Assembly (NCBI GenBank): GCA_902781655.1
Contig: CACZJZ010000001.1
Location: forward strand, 174,898 to 238,897
DNA length: 64,000 nt
Reading direction: 5' to 3'
From: an uncultured Lachnospiraceae bacterium
Lineage (GTDB): Bacteria > Bacillota > Clostridia > Lachnospirales > Lachnospiraceae
Shown here: piece by piece, positions 43,850-51,542 of the stretch
How positions within the stretch are numbered: the first letter of the stretch is position 1
Layout of the letters: the number at the start of each line of letters is the position of its first letter
Program-made: the position numbers and the translations under genes
Notes under the pieces: generated by a model
Databases searched by the model: none
What the model was told of the DNA's origin: nothing
The model's input: the letters and a program-made list of their open reading frames with translations, nothing else

Positions 43850-45163
43850 TTACACCTCGTTCTGCGTTCCGTTGTTTTCAAAGCGAACAGCTATAGAATT
43901 GGCGTGTGCGGTCAATCCCTCTCCCTCTGCAAACCGTTCGATGTCATGATGCACTTTTTCCAGCGCCTCCCTGGAATATGAAATGATGCTGCTTTTCTTG
44001 ACGAACTGATCCACGCCGAGCGGAGAGAAGAAGCGGGCGGTTCCATTGGTCGGAAGAATGTGATTCGGTCCGGCAAAATAATCGCCGAGAGGCTCGGAGC
44101 TGTAGCTGCCGAGGAAAATAGCTCCGGCATTCCGGATTTTGGTCATCACCTCAAACGGATTGCGTGTGATGATCTCCATATGCTCCGAGGCGATGGCGTT
44201 GGCTGCGTCCACCAGCTGATCCATAGTCTCCCCGACAAACAGATACCCATAGTGCTCCAGCGACTGGCGGATAATCTCCGCGCGTGATAAGGACTGGAGG
44301 AAGCCATCCACCTCTTCCGATACCTGTTCCGCCAGCTTTCTGCTCGTTGTAAGCAGAATCGCACTGGCCATCGGATCATGCTCAGCCTGAGAAAGAAGGT
44401 CCGCCGCGACAAACCTGGGATTTGCAGTTTCATCCGCAATCACGAGTATCTCCGATGGGCCGGCGACAGAATCAATGCCGGTATAACCAAAGCACTGCTT
44501 TTTGGCCAGTGCAACAAAGATGTTTCCCGGGCCGGTGATCTTATCTACCTTTGGGATGCTCTCCGTGCCAAATGCCATCGCGGCAATCGCCTGCGCACCG
44601 CCCACTTTATAAATCTCTGTCGCACCGGCTATATCAGCTGCAACAGCTGTTCCGGCCGGAATTTTTCCCTCTGCATCCGGCGGTGTGCAGAGCACAATCC
44701 GTTCCACGCCGGCGACCTTCGCCGGAATAACATTCATCAGCACACTGGAGGGATATACTGCCCGTCCTCCGGGTACATAGCATCCGGAAATCGCGATCGG
44801 AGTCACTTTCTGACCCAGAATAATGCCGTCTGGAGAAGTGGTGATCCAGCTGTTCTGCCTCTGCTTCTCGTGATAGGTGCGGATATTTTGTGCCGCACGG
44901 CGCATCACCTCCACGAATTCCGGATCAAGCGACTGATAGGCCTTCTCAATTTCCTCCCGGGTGACGCGAATTGTATCGGCGGTCAGCGCACAGTGGTCAA
45001 ACTTCTGCTCCAGGTCAAAAACCGCCCTGTCGCCTCTGGCGCGGACATCCGAGATGATATCGCGGACTGTCTGCTCGTATTCTCCGTAATTGACAGGACT
45101 GCGCTTTAGCAGCGACTCCATGGCCCTGGCCTGATTTTCCCTGTTCAATTCGACAATTCTCAT
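43850..45163 (-). CDS. hisD: histidinol dehydrogenase
   Basis: HisD oxidises histidinol to histidine in the last two steps, with NAD and zinc. The 437-aa protein shows VPGGRAVYPSSVLMN, KVGGAQAIAAMAFGT, GPGNIFVALAK and DLLSQAEHDP-type blocks. GGAGGAG 7 nt upstream fixes ATG 45163, although the frame is open to 45193 inside hisG. Confidence 0.97.
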   Translation of the reverse strand: MRIVELNRENQARAMESLLKRSPVNYGEYEQTVRDIISDVRARGDRAVFDLEQKFDHCALTADTIRVTREEIEKAYQSLDPEFVEVMRRAAQNIRTYHEKQRQNSWITTSPDGIILGQKVTPIAISGCYVPGGRAVYPSSVLMNVIPAKVAGVERIVLCTPPDAEGKIPAGTAVAADIAGATEIYKVGGAQAIAAMAFGTESIPKVDKITGPGNIFVALAKKQCFGYTGIDSVAGPSEILVIADETANPRFVAADLLSQAEHDPMASAILLTTSRKLAEQVSEEVDGFLQSLSRAEIIRQSLEHYGYLFVGETMDQLVDAANAIASEHMEIITRNPFEVMTKIRNAGAIFLGSYSSEPLGDYFAGPNHILPTNGTARFFSPLGVDQFVKKSSIISYSREALEKVHHDIERFAEGEGLTAHANSIAVRFENNGTQNEV

Positions 45164-45182
45164 ACAGTCTCCTCCTGCGGCC

Positions 45183-45836
45183 TCAGCCGGCAAGTTCCAT
45201 GCGGATCTTCTGAATCATGCTTCGGATCCTTTCCGTCTCCATCTGCATACTCACCTGATTGACAATCATATGTGCGGAGAGCGGGCAGACCTCCTCCAGC
45301 ACCTTCAAGCCGTTTTCCCGCAGCGTGCTCCCTGTCTCCACGATATCCACGATGACGTCGGAAAGTCCCACGATCGGTCCCAGCTCGACCGATCCGTTCA
45401 ATTTAATGATATCGACGGTCTGCTGCTTTCCATTATAAAAATAGTCCCTGGCAATATTTGGATATTTGGTGGCGACCCGGATCATTTCGCGATGCTGCAA
45501 CAGATCCGCTGCTCTTTCTGGTCCGGCAACACACATCCGGCATCTGCCGAATCCGAGATCCAGCACATCATAGACGTGCCGCTTTTCCTCCATGATAATG
45601 TCCGATCCAACAACGCCGATGTCCGCGGCTCCGTACTCCACATAGGTTGGAACATCCGGTCCCTTTGCAAGAAAGAATCGAAGCTTCTGCTCTTCATTGA
45701 CAAAGATGAGCTTTCTGGTGTCCTTGTCCCGCATCTCATCCATCGTGACGCCGATCCGCTCGAACAATTCCATCGTCCGGTTTGCCAACCGTCCCTTCGT
45801 CAGGGCAACGGTCAGGTATCGTTCCTTGTCGTTCAT
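45183..45836 (-). CDS. hisG: ATP phosphoribosyltransferase, short (HisG-S) form
   Basis: The committed step of histidine synthesis. At 217 aa it is the short form, which lacks the C-terminal regulatory domain and requires HisZ. Motifs: LTVALTKGRLA, GAADIGVVGSD, and the PRPP loop SDVIVDIVETGSTLRENGL. It starts inside the last codons of hisZ (4-nt overlap), with GGAG upstream. Confidence 0.97.
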   Translation of the reverse strand: MNDKERYLTVALTKGRLANRTMELFERIGVTMDEMRDKDTRKLIFVNEEQKLRFFLAKGPDVPTYVEYGAADIGVVGSDIIMEEKRHVYDVLDLGFGRCRMCVAGPERAADLLQHREMIRVATKYPNIARDYFYNGKQQTVDIIKLNGSVELGPIVGLSDVIVDIVETGSTLRENGLKVLEEVCPLSAHMIVNQVSMQMETERIRSMIQKIRMELAG

Positions 45837-47008
45837 ACTCTCTCTCCATGCCGCGTGGTTTTGCTGCACTGTTGTTCCTGCATCGATTTTCGCGGGACCA
45901 GCCTGACCGATGTGCCGCTCCGACGGAGATTCTCTGCAAGGCTCAGTTTTTCCTCAAAATTTTTCCCATCATAGGTGACAGTGACCGCTTCCGGCGGTAT
46001 TTTCACCTCTCTGTGCTGACGCCTGAGCGCCTCCATGAGCGTATCTACCGGAATCATAAAGCCGATCGCCGGCGCCTCCCTGCCAAAATGTCCCAGAAGA
46101 TTGTCATATCTTCCCCCGGAAGCCACTACATCGCCCACGCCATATGTAAAACCGCGGAAAATAATTCCTGTATAATAGTTATATTTGCTGAGCATGGAAA
46201 GATCAAAACTCACATAATCCTCCACGCCATACAGCTTCAGAATATCATACACAATACGCAGGCGGCTCACCGCGCGGAACGAGCGCTCATTATCAGCCTC
46301 CTCCGCAGCGTCATCCAGCGTGCTGCCAGGACCGATCAGCTCTGTCACAGCCAGCAGATGTTTTCTGTCCCCCGCGGACACTCCTGCATCTGTCAGAAGC
46401 TGCTCTGCGGCAAAGACATTCTTTCCGGAAATATACTCCCGAAGCGCAGACTCCATTTCACTGTCCATCCTGACAGCCTCGCAGAGTCCACGGAAATAAT
46501 CGGCATTGCCGAGACTGATCTTAAATTCCGGCAGACCGGCATCTCTCAGGCAATGCACCAGAAGCGCTATCGTCTCGGCATCCGCCTGGGGAGAATCATC
46601 GCCGATCAGTTCCACGCCCATCTGGGTCGTTTCCTTCAGCTTCCCCTGAAGATCAGAGGTATTGACAAACGCGCTGCCCTCATAACAGAGACGGATCGGG
46701 TCTGTCTGATCCCGGTAATATTTTGCTGCGCAGCGGGCCGCGGACGGTGTAAAGTCCGGGCGCAGCGTCAACGTATTGCCATCCTTGTCGAAGAACTTAT
46801 ACAGCTTCCCCGCAGGGGTTGTGCCAATCTCATTGGAAAAGACGTCAAAATACTCGAAAACCGGCGTCTGGATCTCCTCATAGCCGTATAAGAGCAAATT
46901 TTGACGGATACGGTCTGTCACGATCCGCTTTTTCGCATATTCTGCGCCATAGATATCTCTGACGCCTTCCGGCGTATGAAGCAGGCGCCCAGTGCTGAAT
47001 TCGTTCAT
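45833..47008 (-). CDS. hisZ: ATP phosphoribosyltransferase regulatory subunit HisZ
   Basis: A 391-aa class II aminoacyl-tRNA synthetase paralogue that activates HisG-S. It keeps the HisRS-like LRPDFTPSAARCAAKYY and ASGGRYDNLLG blocks, and its first residues (LLHTPEGVRDIYGAEYAKK) are HisZ-like. The anticodon-binding domain is reduced. First gene of the his operon, which reads hisZ-hisG-hisD-hisB-hisIE. Confidence 0.95.
   Translation of the reverse strand: MNEFSTGRLLHTPEGVRDIYGAEYAKKRIVTDRIRQNLLLYGYEEIQTPVFEYFDVFSNEIGTTPAGKLYKFFDKDGNTLTLRPDFTPSAARCAAKYYRDQTDPIRLCYEGSAFVNTSDLQGKLKETTQMGVELIGDDSPQADAETIALLVHCLRDAGLPEFKISLGNADYFRGLCEAVRMDSEMESALREYISGKNVFAAEQLLTDAGVSAGDRKHLLAVTELIGPGSTLDDAAEEADNERSFRAVSRLRIVYDILKLYGVEDYVSFDLSMLSKYNYYTGIIFRGFTYGVGDVVASGGRYDNLLGHFGREAPAIGFMIPVDTLMEALRRQHREVKIPPEAVTVTYDGKNFEEKLSLAENLRRSGTSVRLVPRKSMQEQQCSKTTRHGERV
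45848..45869 (-). promoter_or_regulatory. leader hairpin of the GTGCCGC family upstream of hisG, inside the hisZ end
   Basis: On the minus strand GTGCAGC, loop AAAACCAC, GCGGCAT, with one internal mismatch. It lies 11 nt before the hisG ATG and overlaps hisZ codons, so it could be partly accidental. Confidence 0.4.
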
Positions 47009-47067
47009 GGATTACCTCTGTTCGCTTTATTGCTGTGAAGTGGTATCTCATTATCACATTAAATCAA

Positions 47068-47097
47068 AGTATAGCCTGTCCTGCCTGTGTCTGTCAA
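47068..47097 (-). promoter_or_regulatory. promoter of the his operon
   Basis: Minus strand TTGACA (47097-47092), 18-nt spacer, TATACT (47073-47068). The leader before hisZ is only about 50 nt, too short for a T-box. Confidence 0.7.
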
Positions 47098-47109
47098 CGT
47101 CCGTTGGCA

Positions 47110-47643
47110 TCAGCCCCGCTCCAGGAGATCCTTGTTGATCATCTCCAGATAAGGGACGAGAACGCCCTGCTTTTTCGGCAGTACCCACGTCATATCCAGC
47201 TCATCCTGCCTGAAACTTTTGCGTCCTCCTTTCTGCGCCCGATTCCAGAAAGGAAGAAACTCCCGGAGTGGAAGATAATAGAGCATGTCCTGGCTTGTAT
47301 AGCAGATCAGAAAAAAGGCAATACCGTCCTGCCGCTCGAATTCTTCCATGAAGGCCACCTGATGCGGATGGATATTCTGCAGGCTGAACGTCTGGGTAGC
47401 GGACTCCTTCGCATCAAAACAGACCGGAATCCCCTGAACAGCGCCAATGTAGTCCACGGTACTCTTCTGGTCAAAATACGCGAGAGTAATCTGATGGTTT
47501 TCCTTGTCCATGCGGATCGGCGTGATCGGAGTGGGAACTTTCTGAATCAGCGCGAGATGCTGCTCACGGTACTTCTCATTCGTCCGGTTGATCATTTCTT
47601 CGAGCATGGATCCCCGAAGGCCTCGGGAATTCCAGGTAGGCAT
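47110..47643 (-). CDS. recU: Holliday junction resolvase RecU
   Basis: The 177-aa Firmicute Holliday junction resolvase. The PD-(D/E)XK core is seen as STVDYIGAVQG followed by VCFDAKES. The C-terminal part (VAFMEEFERQDGIAFFLI, FWNRAQKGGRKS) fits. The protein cuts four-way junctions during recombination and segregation. It begins 3 nt after the preceding pseudouridine synthase gene. Confidence 0.93.
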   Translation of the reverse strand: MPTWNSRGLRGSMLEEMINRTNEKYREQHLALIQKVPTPITPIRMDKENHQITLAYFDQKSTVDYIGAVQGIPVCFDAKESATQTFSLQNIHPHQVAFMEEFERQDGIAFFLICYTSQDMLYYLPLREFLPFWNRAQKGGRKSFRQDELDMTWVLPKKQGVLVPYLEMINKDLLERG

Positions 47644-47646
47644 AGG

Positions 47647-48693
47647 CTATTCCCCTCCAAAGTTTCTGACTACATTCCGGTACACAGACGGAACCTCAAC
47701 GGAAAATTTTTTCCCCGAGAGTGGAGCCAGCACTCCGTCCAGCGCAGGAAATTCCACACGACAGGCATAAAGCATCTGACCTTGGATTCCAAACTTTCTG
47801 GACAGCAGGCTGTTTAGCTGCGGATCCCCATATTTGGCATCCCCTGCAATGGGATGACCTGTCGCCGCCAGATGAGCACGCAACTGGTGCGTTCGTCCTG
47901 TGATCAGCTCCGCCTCGAGGAGAGAAAGCACTTTCCCTTCCTCAAGAGTGGTAAATACGGTTTTGCTGAATGCTGCCCCTTCTGTCGGAACTGGAGAATA
48001 CGTCACCGTGTTATTCCTGCTGTTCTTTTTCAGGTACCCACTGATCACTCCCTCCCGCGGACATTTTCCCCGCACTGCCATCTGATAATATTTATGAAGA
48101 GAGCGCTCCCGCAGAAGAGCCGACAGAGCCCTGCTTGCGGGAAGAGTTTTGGCACAGAAAAGAATACCGCCGGTATTGCGGTCAAGCCGGTTGCTCACAG
48201 AAGGATGGAAGAAGGCATATCGTTCCTCTGAGAGCTCATCTTTCTCCGCCAGATATCCGAGAAGCCATTCATTCATCGAGACATCCTCCGGATGGGCTTT
48301 CTGAGAGAGGATGCCTGGAAGCTTGTGTACCAGAAGAACACCTTCGTCCTCATAGAGCACCGGATCAAAAGTATACAGCCTATTGATACGATGAAACGCC
48401 TGCCTTGCAGCTGCAAGTTCCGTCCGCCCTGATTTCCCCGATGATATACCGGCCACTTTTTCCCGGCTGCTTCTGCCTCCGAATTGTGTCAGTGTGTCAT
48501 CTGAAAGATAAAACGCAATCTCATCCCCATGCTCCACATGATCTCCGCCATCCGCTTTTTTCCCATTCCGGGTGATGTTCTTCTTGCGCAGCATGCGATA
48601 GAAAAAGGACGCAGGCGCATCCGGAAGATGCCGATGAAGAAATTTATCGAGGCGCTGCCCGTCTTCCTCCTCCGTGACCGTGATGGTTACCAT
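47647..48693 (-). CDS. RluC-type pseudouridine synthase
   Basis: A 348-aa RluA-family enzyme with an N-terminal S4 domain (about residues 13-65), a linker, and a catalytic domain. The catalytic Asp171 is in SNRLDRNTGG, which replaces the usual HRLD by NRLD. RTHQLRAHLAATGHPIAGDAKYG follows. The target uridine in rRNA cannot be told. This is a second RluA-family member beside the one at 29726. Confidence 0.9.
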   Translation of the reverse strand: MVTITVTEEEDGQRLDKFLHRHLPDAPASFFYRMLRKKNITRNGKKADGGDHVEHGDEIAFYLSDDTLTQFGGRSSREKVAGISSGKSGRTELAAARQAFHRINRLYTFDPVLYEDEGVLLVHKLPGILSQKAHPEDVSMNEWLLGYLAEKDELSEERYAFFHPSVSNRLDRNTGGILFCAKTLPASRALSALLRERSLHKYYQMAVRGKCPREGVISGYLKKNSRNNTVTYSPVPTEGAAFSKTVFTTLEEGKVLSLLEAELITGRTHQLRAHLAATGHPIAGDAKYGDPQLNSLLSRKFGIQGQMLYACRVEFPALDGVLAPLSGKKFSVEVPSVYRNVVRNFGGE

Positions 48694-48784
48694 GATACCT
48701 GTTTATCTCCCGTATTCGCGGCGCAGGACGATACTTCCTTCATCCCGGGCCATCAACAGCCTGCAGCTTCATGCACACAGTCTG

Positions 48785-49348
48785 TCAGATTGACAAAGTC
48801 TTCATCAGTGCCATCAATGCGGTCAGATCCTCCGGTTCCGCCCCCTGTGACAGGGCATTGAGGGAATCCAGTCGTTCACAATATTTGGGCAGACTAGTGA
48901 AGATTTTGACCTGATAACTCTTCCATCCATTATTCTTGAGCATCGTACGGATGTGCTCCTCACCCGCCTTCAAATCGCAGGAAGAGGATTCCGTCAGCGC
49001 AGCGATGCACCCCTGTGAGGCGCACAGATGACTCAGCTGGAAATTTTTACTGTAACTGGTGAGATATAAATCATATAATCCGGGAAGAATACCGACATGC
49101 CGTTCGATCTCCTGATGCGCTCTTGGGCTGCACCCCTTTGCCCTGAAATGCATGACGGCAGAAACGCCAAGCATCCCCACGGGCAGGCATACAAGAACAA
49201 AGAATATGGTAAACAGATTGCGCGTGGTTCCGAAATAATGACGTGAAAAATAGAACATAAAGCAATCTGCTCCGAGGAGCAGCGCAAACCAGATCGTACT
49301 ATAGACGCGCCGATTTCTCTGATACCCAAACTGTCCCTTTTTCTTCAT
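48785..49348 (-). CDS. two-pass membrane protein of unknown function
   Basis: I do not recognise the family. The 187-aa protein has a basic N-terminus (KKKGQFGYQRNRR), two membrane segments (about residues 18-37 and 45-65), and a soluble C-terminal domain with four Cys (CASQGC, SSCDLK, YCERL). Start ATG 49348 has GGAAGG about 13 nt upstream. The gene stands alone between a pseudouridine synthase and a strong hairpin. Confidence 0.7.
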   Translation of the reverse strand: MKKKGQFGYQRNRRVYSTIWFALLLGADCFMFYFSRHYFGTTRNLFTIFFVLVCLPVGMLGVSAVMHFRAKGCSPRAHQEIERHVGILPGLYDLYLTSYSKNFQLSHLCASQGCIAALTESSSCDLKAGEEHIRTMLKNNGWKSYQVKIFTSLPKYCERLDSLNALSQGAEPEDLTALMALMKTLSI

Positions 49349-49410
49349 GCGATATTCGTTTCCTTCCCGTCTCCTGAATCTCAGAATTTTCTGTCCGGCT
49401 TTCTGCACAA

Positions 49411-49439
49411 GGAGCTGCTGCACAAAGTGCAGCAGCTCC
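49411..49439. terminator. strong hairpin between the DivIVA-like gene and the membrane protein gene
   Basis: A 13-bp perfect stem GGAGCTGCTGCAC (49411-49423) / GTGCAGCAGCTCC (49427-49439) with loop AAA. Neither side has a clear T run, but placement after the DivIVA-like gene suggests a transcript end or a 3' stabiliser. Confidence 0.65.
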
Positions 49440-49487
49440 TCTTACTGGTTCCCGTGCCACTTTCTCCATCCAGCAGTCAGCTCTGTC

Positions 49488-50291
49488 TCATCCGCGCACG
49501 CCATCCATCGAGAGATTGTCCGTTTCCTGCGGGATGGAGCCGGTCTGCGACTCTGGGATGCTGCTCTCAGGTCTCTGAATATCGGATCCACCAGCGACCG
49601 TCTCTGTGTTCCCGGTGCTCTGCGCGGCAGCTGCTGCCGCGTCTCCCTGCGCCCTTGTACTGGCAAGCTCATCCCGGTTGCTCCCAAGCGTTCTTATATA
49701 TTGAGCGAGTGCATTCTGGTACTGCCCGCACCCGGATTCCAGTTGTCTTGCCATGTCACCATAGGACTGCTGCAGAGCGCTTGTCATCTGAGTATAGGTC
49801 TGCCCGAGCTGATTTGTGAGCGACTGATACGTCTGCTGCAGTTTCTCTGAGGCTTTCTTTGACTCCGTCTCCATGCCGGCAAGCATCTGATCCATATACT
49901 GAACCGCTGCCATCCGATAAGAATTGGCATCATTTACAGCGTCATCCTCAATCTGCTGCGCGCGCTGAGAGGAGAGTGCGACAATCTCATTCGCCTGCGC
50001 ATAGGCCTGCTGCATTATCTCCTGATTGCCCACCAGCTCGTTGGTCTGGGCTTCTGTGCGATCCACAAGCTCCTGCGCCTTGCGGCGTGCCTCGGAGAGA
50101 ATTCGGTCACGCTCATTGATGACCTTACGATATCTGGCCATTTCCTCAGGCATATTGCCGCGCAGATCTGCCAGCATATCCATCAGTTTTTCCTTGTCAA
50201 CCTTGATCATCGTCGAGGAAAACTGTACATATTTACATTCATCCAGATATTGTTCTATCGCTGTAATCTGTTCTTCCACTCTGTTTGCCAT
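49488..50291 (-). CDS. DivIVA-like coiled-coil protein
   Basis: A 267-aa mostly alpha-helical protein. Residues about 1-60 contain a short conserved region (KYVQFSSTMIKVDKEKLMDM). Residues about 60-195 form a long coiled coil with regular Ala/Gln/Glu, and the last 70 residues are low-complexity, rich in Ala, Ser, Gln and Gly. Related clostridial proteins are labelled DivIVA or ATPase subunit B/E-like because of the coil. No membrane segment is present. It lies next to coaD and rsmD. ATG 50291 is chosen because the longer frame would run through the leader hairpin. Confidence 0.72.
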   Translation of the reverse strand: MANRVEEQITAIEQYLDECKYVQFSSTMIKVDKEKLMDMLADLRGNMPEEMARYRKVINERDRILSEARRKAQELVDRTEAQTNELVGNQEIMQQAYAQANEIVALSSQRAQQIEDDAVNDANSYRMAAVQYMDQMLAGMETESKKASEKLQQTYQSLTNQLGQTYTQMTSALQQSYGDMARQLESGCGQYQNALAQYIRTLGSNRDELASTRAQGDAAAAAAQSTGNTETVAGGSDIQRPESSIPESQTGSIPQETDNLSMDGVRG

Positions 50292-50303
50292 TTTTAACAC
50301 CCT

Positions 50304-50324
50304 ATGCCACATTCTTTGCGGCAC
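50304..50324 (-). promoter_or_regulatory. leader hairpin of the GTGCCGC family upstream of the DivIVA-like gene
   Basis: On the minus strand GTGCCGC, loop AAAGAAT, GTGGCAT: 7 pairs including two G-U. It ends 12 nt before ATG 50291, and AGGGTG follows directly. Confidence 0.65.
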
Positions 50325-50364
50325 CAATGTTAGTCAGAAAGCGGTGTAATGACGCTGCTTTCCT

Positions 50365-50871
50365 TCAACACCCTGCGCTGTCTGTTCCACGCTCCTGATA
50401 TTTCCGATATACCTGTTCCGCGACTTCCTGTGGAACGCAGGGGGAGATATCTCCGCCAAAATACGCGATCTCCTTCACACTGGAAGAACTCAAATAGGCA
50501 TACTCAAGACTTGTTGTCAGAAAAATCGTATCCAGCGATCCATCGGATAATTTTTTATTGGTCTGCGCGATCTGCAGCTCATACTCAAAATCAGTGACTG
50601 CCCTCAACCCGCGGACGGAGATATGAATATTATTCTTTTTTGCATAATCGACCAGAAGCCCCTGATACGATTCCACCACGACATTCGGGATATCCCTGGT
50701 GACGTTTCGGAGCATTCTAACACGTTCCTCCACCGAAAACAACGGCGTCTTTGCTGCATTATCCAGCACGGCAACATGCAGGAGATCGAACATTTCCGCT
50801 GCGCGGCGGATGACATCGATATGACCATAAGTGACCGGATCAAAACTGCCGGGATAAATGGCTGCTCTCAC
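50365..50871 (-). CDS. coaD: phosphopantetheine adenylyltransferase
   Basis: CoaD makes dephospho-CoA from 4'-phosphopantetheine and ATP. The 168-aa protein has [19 protein letters not shown] at the N-terminus, [20 protein letters not shown] in the middle and the [13 protein letters not shown] motif. Directly after rsmD, as is usual in Firmicutes. Confidence 0.97.
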   Translation of the reverse strand: MRAAIYPGSFDPVTYGHIDVIRRAAEMFDLLHVAVLDNAAKTPLFSVEERVRMLRNVTRDIPNVVVESYQGLLVDYAKKNNIHISVRGLRAVTDFEYELQIAQTNKKLSDGSLDTIFLTTSLEYAYLSSSSVKEIAYFGGDISPCVPQEVAEQVYRKYQERGTDSAGC

Positions 50872-50894
50872 TATGGATACGCTTTCCGGCGCGG

Positions 50895-51452
50895 TCAGAC
50901 CGCTGCCTTACGGATAAATACATGCTTCTGGCTCCGATATCCCTTGACTCTGCGGATTTCCATGCCAAGTCCGCTCACAAAGTCAAAGTCTGTGTCGAGC
51001 GCCGCCTCCACGATGATCAGCGTGTTCTGCGTCACAAACGGAGCCAGGGAAAGTTCCCGGAGTACCGGTTCCTCGAGTCCTGCCTCATACGGCGGGTCCA
51101 GATAAACCACATCCACCTGCTTCTCATGGATATTGTGCACCGCGTTCAGCACATCTGTTTTCATGATGATGACCCGATCCTCCAGATGTGTCTTATGGAC
51201 ATTCGCTTCCATACAGGCAATCGCTCTGCGGTCCCGCTCCACGAGATAACTACGCTGTGCGCCACGGCTGACCGCTTCAATGCCGATCGCTCCGCTCCCC
51301 GCGCAGAGATCCAGAAAGACACTTCCGGGGATCTCATTCTGAATGATATTGAACAGCGTTTCTTTAATCTTATCTGAGGTGGGACGTGTAATTTCCTCCC
51401 CCTCCGGCGTAATCAGCGGGATACTTCTTGCCGTTCCTGCGATAACTCTCAT
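50895..51452 (-). CDS. rsmD: 16S rRNA (guanine966-N2)-methyltransferase
   Basis: The 185-aa SAM-dependent enzyme has the SAM loop [19 protein letters not shown] and the catalytic DPPY in [25 protein letters not shown] at the N-terminus is typical. A CCGGGC/GCCCGG hairpin (51472-51493) lies just upstream of its ribosome site GAGAGGG. Confidence 0.95.
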   Translation of the reverse strand: MRVIAGTARSIPLITPEGEEITRPTSDKIKETLFNIIQNEIPGSVFLDLCAGSGAIGIEAVSRGAQRSYLVERDRRAIACMEANVHKTHLEDRVIIMKTDVLNAVHNIHEKQVDVVYLDPPYEAGLEEPVLRELSLAPFVTQNTLIIVEAALDTDFDFVSGLGMEIRRVKGYRSQKHVFIRKAAV

Positions 51453-51542
51453 AAATGATATACCCTCTCTTCCGGGCCATGCAATCTGCCCGGAACAAAT
51501 AAACTCCGGCTTCTGTCGAACCGTCCGACATGGCCGATATGC

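Noticed and set aside
47009-47109. T-box or histidine attenuator before the his operon
   Set aside because: The promoter at 47068-47097 leaves a leader of only about 50 nt, with no room for a T-box and no run of His codons.
51472-51493. CCGGGC/GCCCGG hairpin upstream of rsmD as an eighth member of the GTGCCGC family
   Set aside because: It is in a similar position, but stem sequence and loop length (10 nt) differ.
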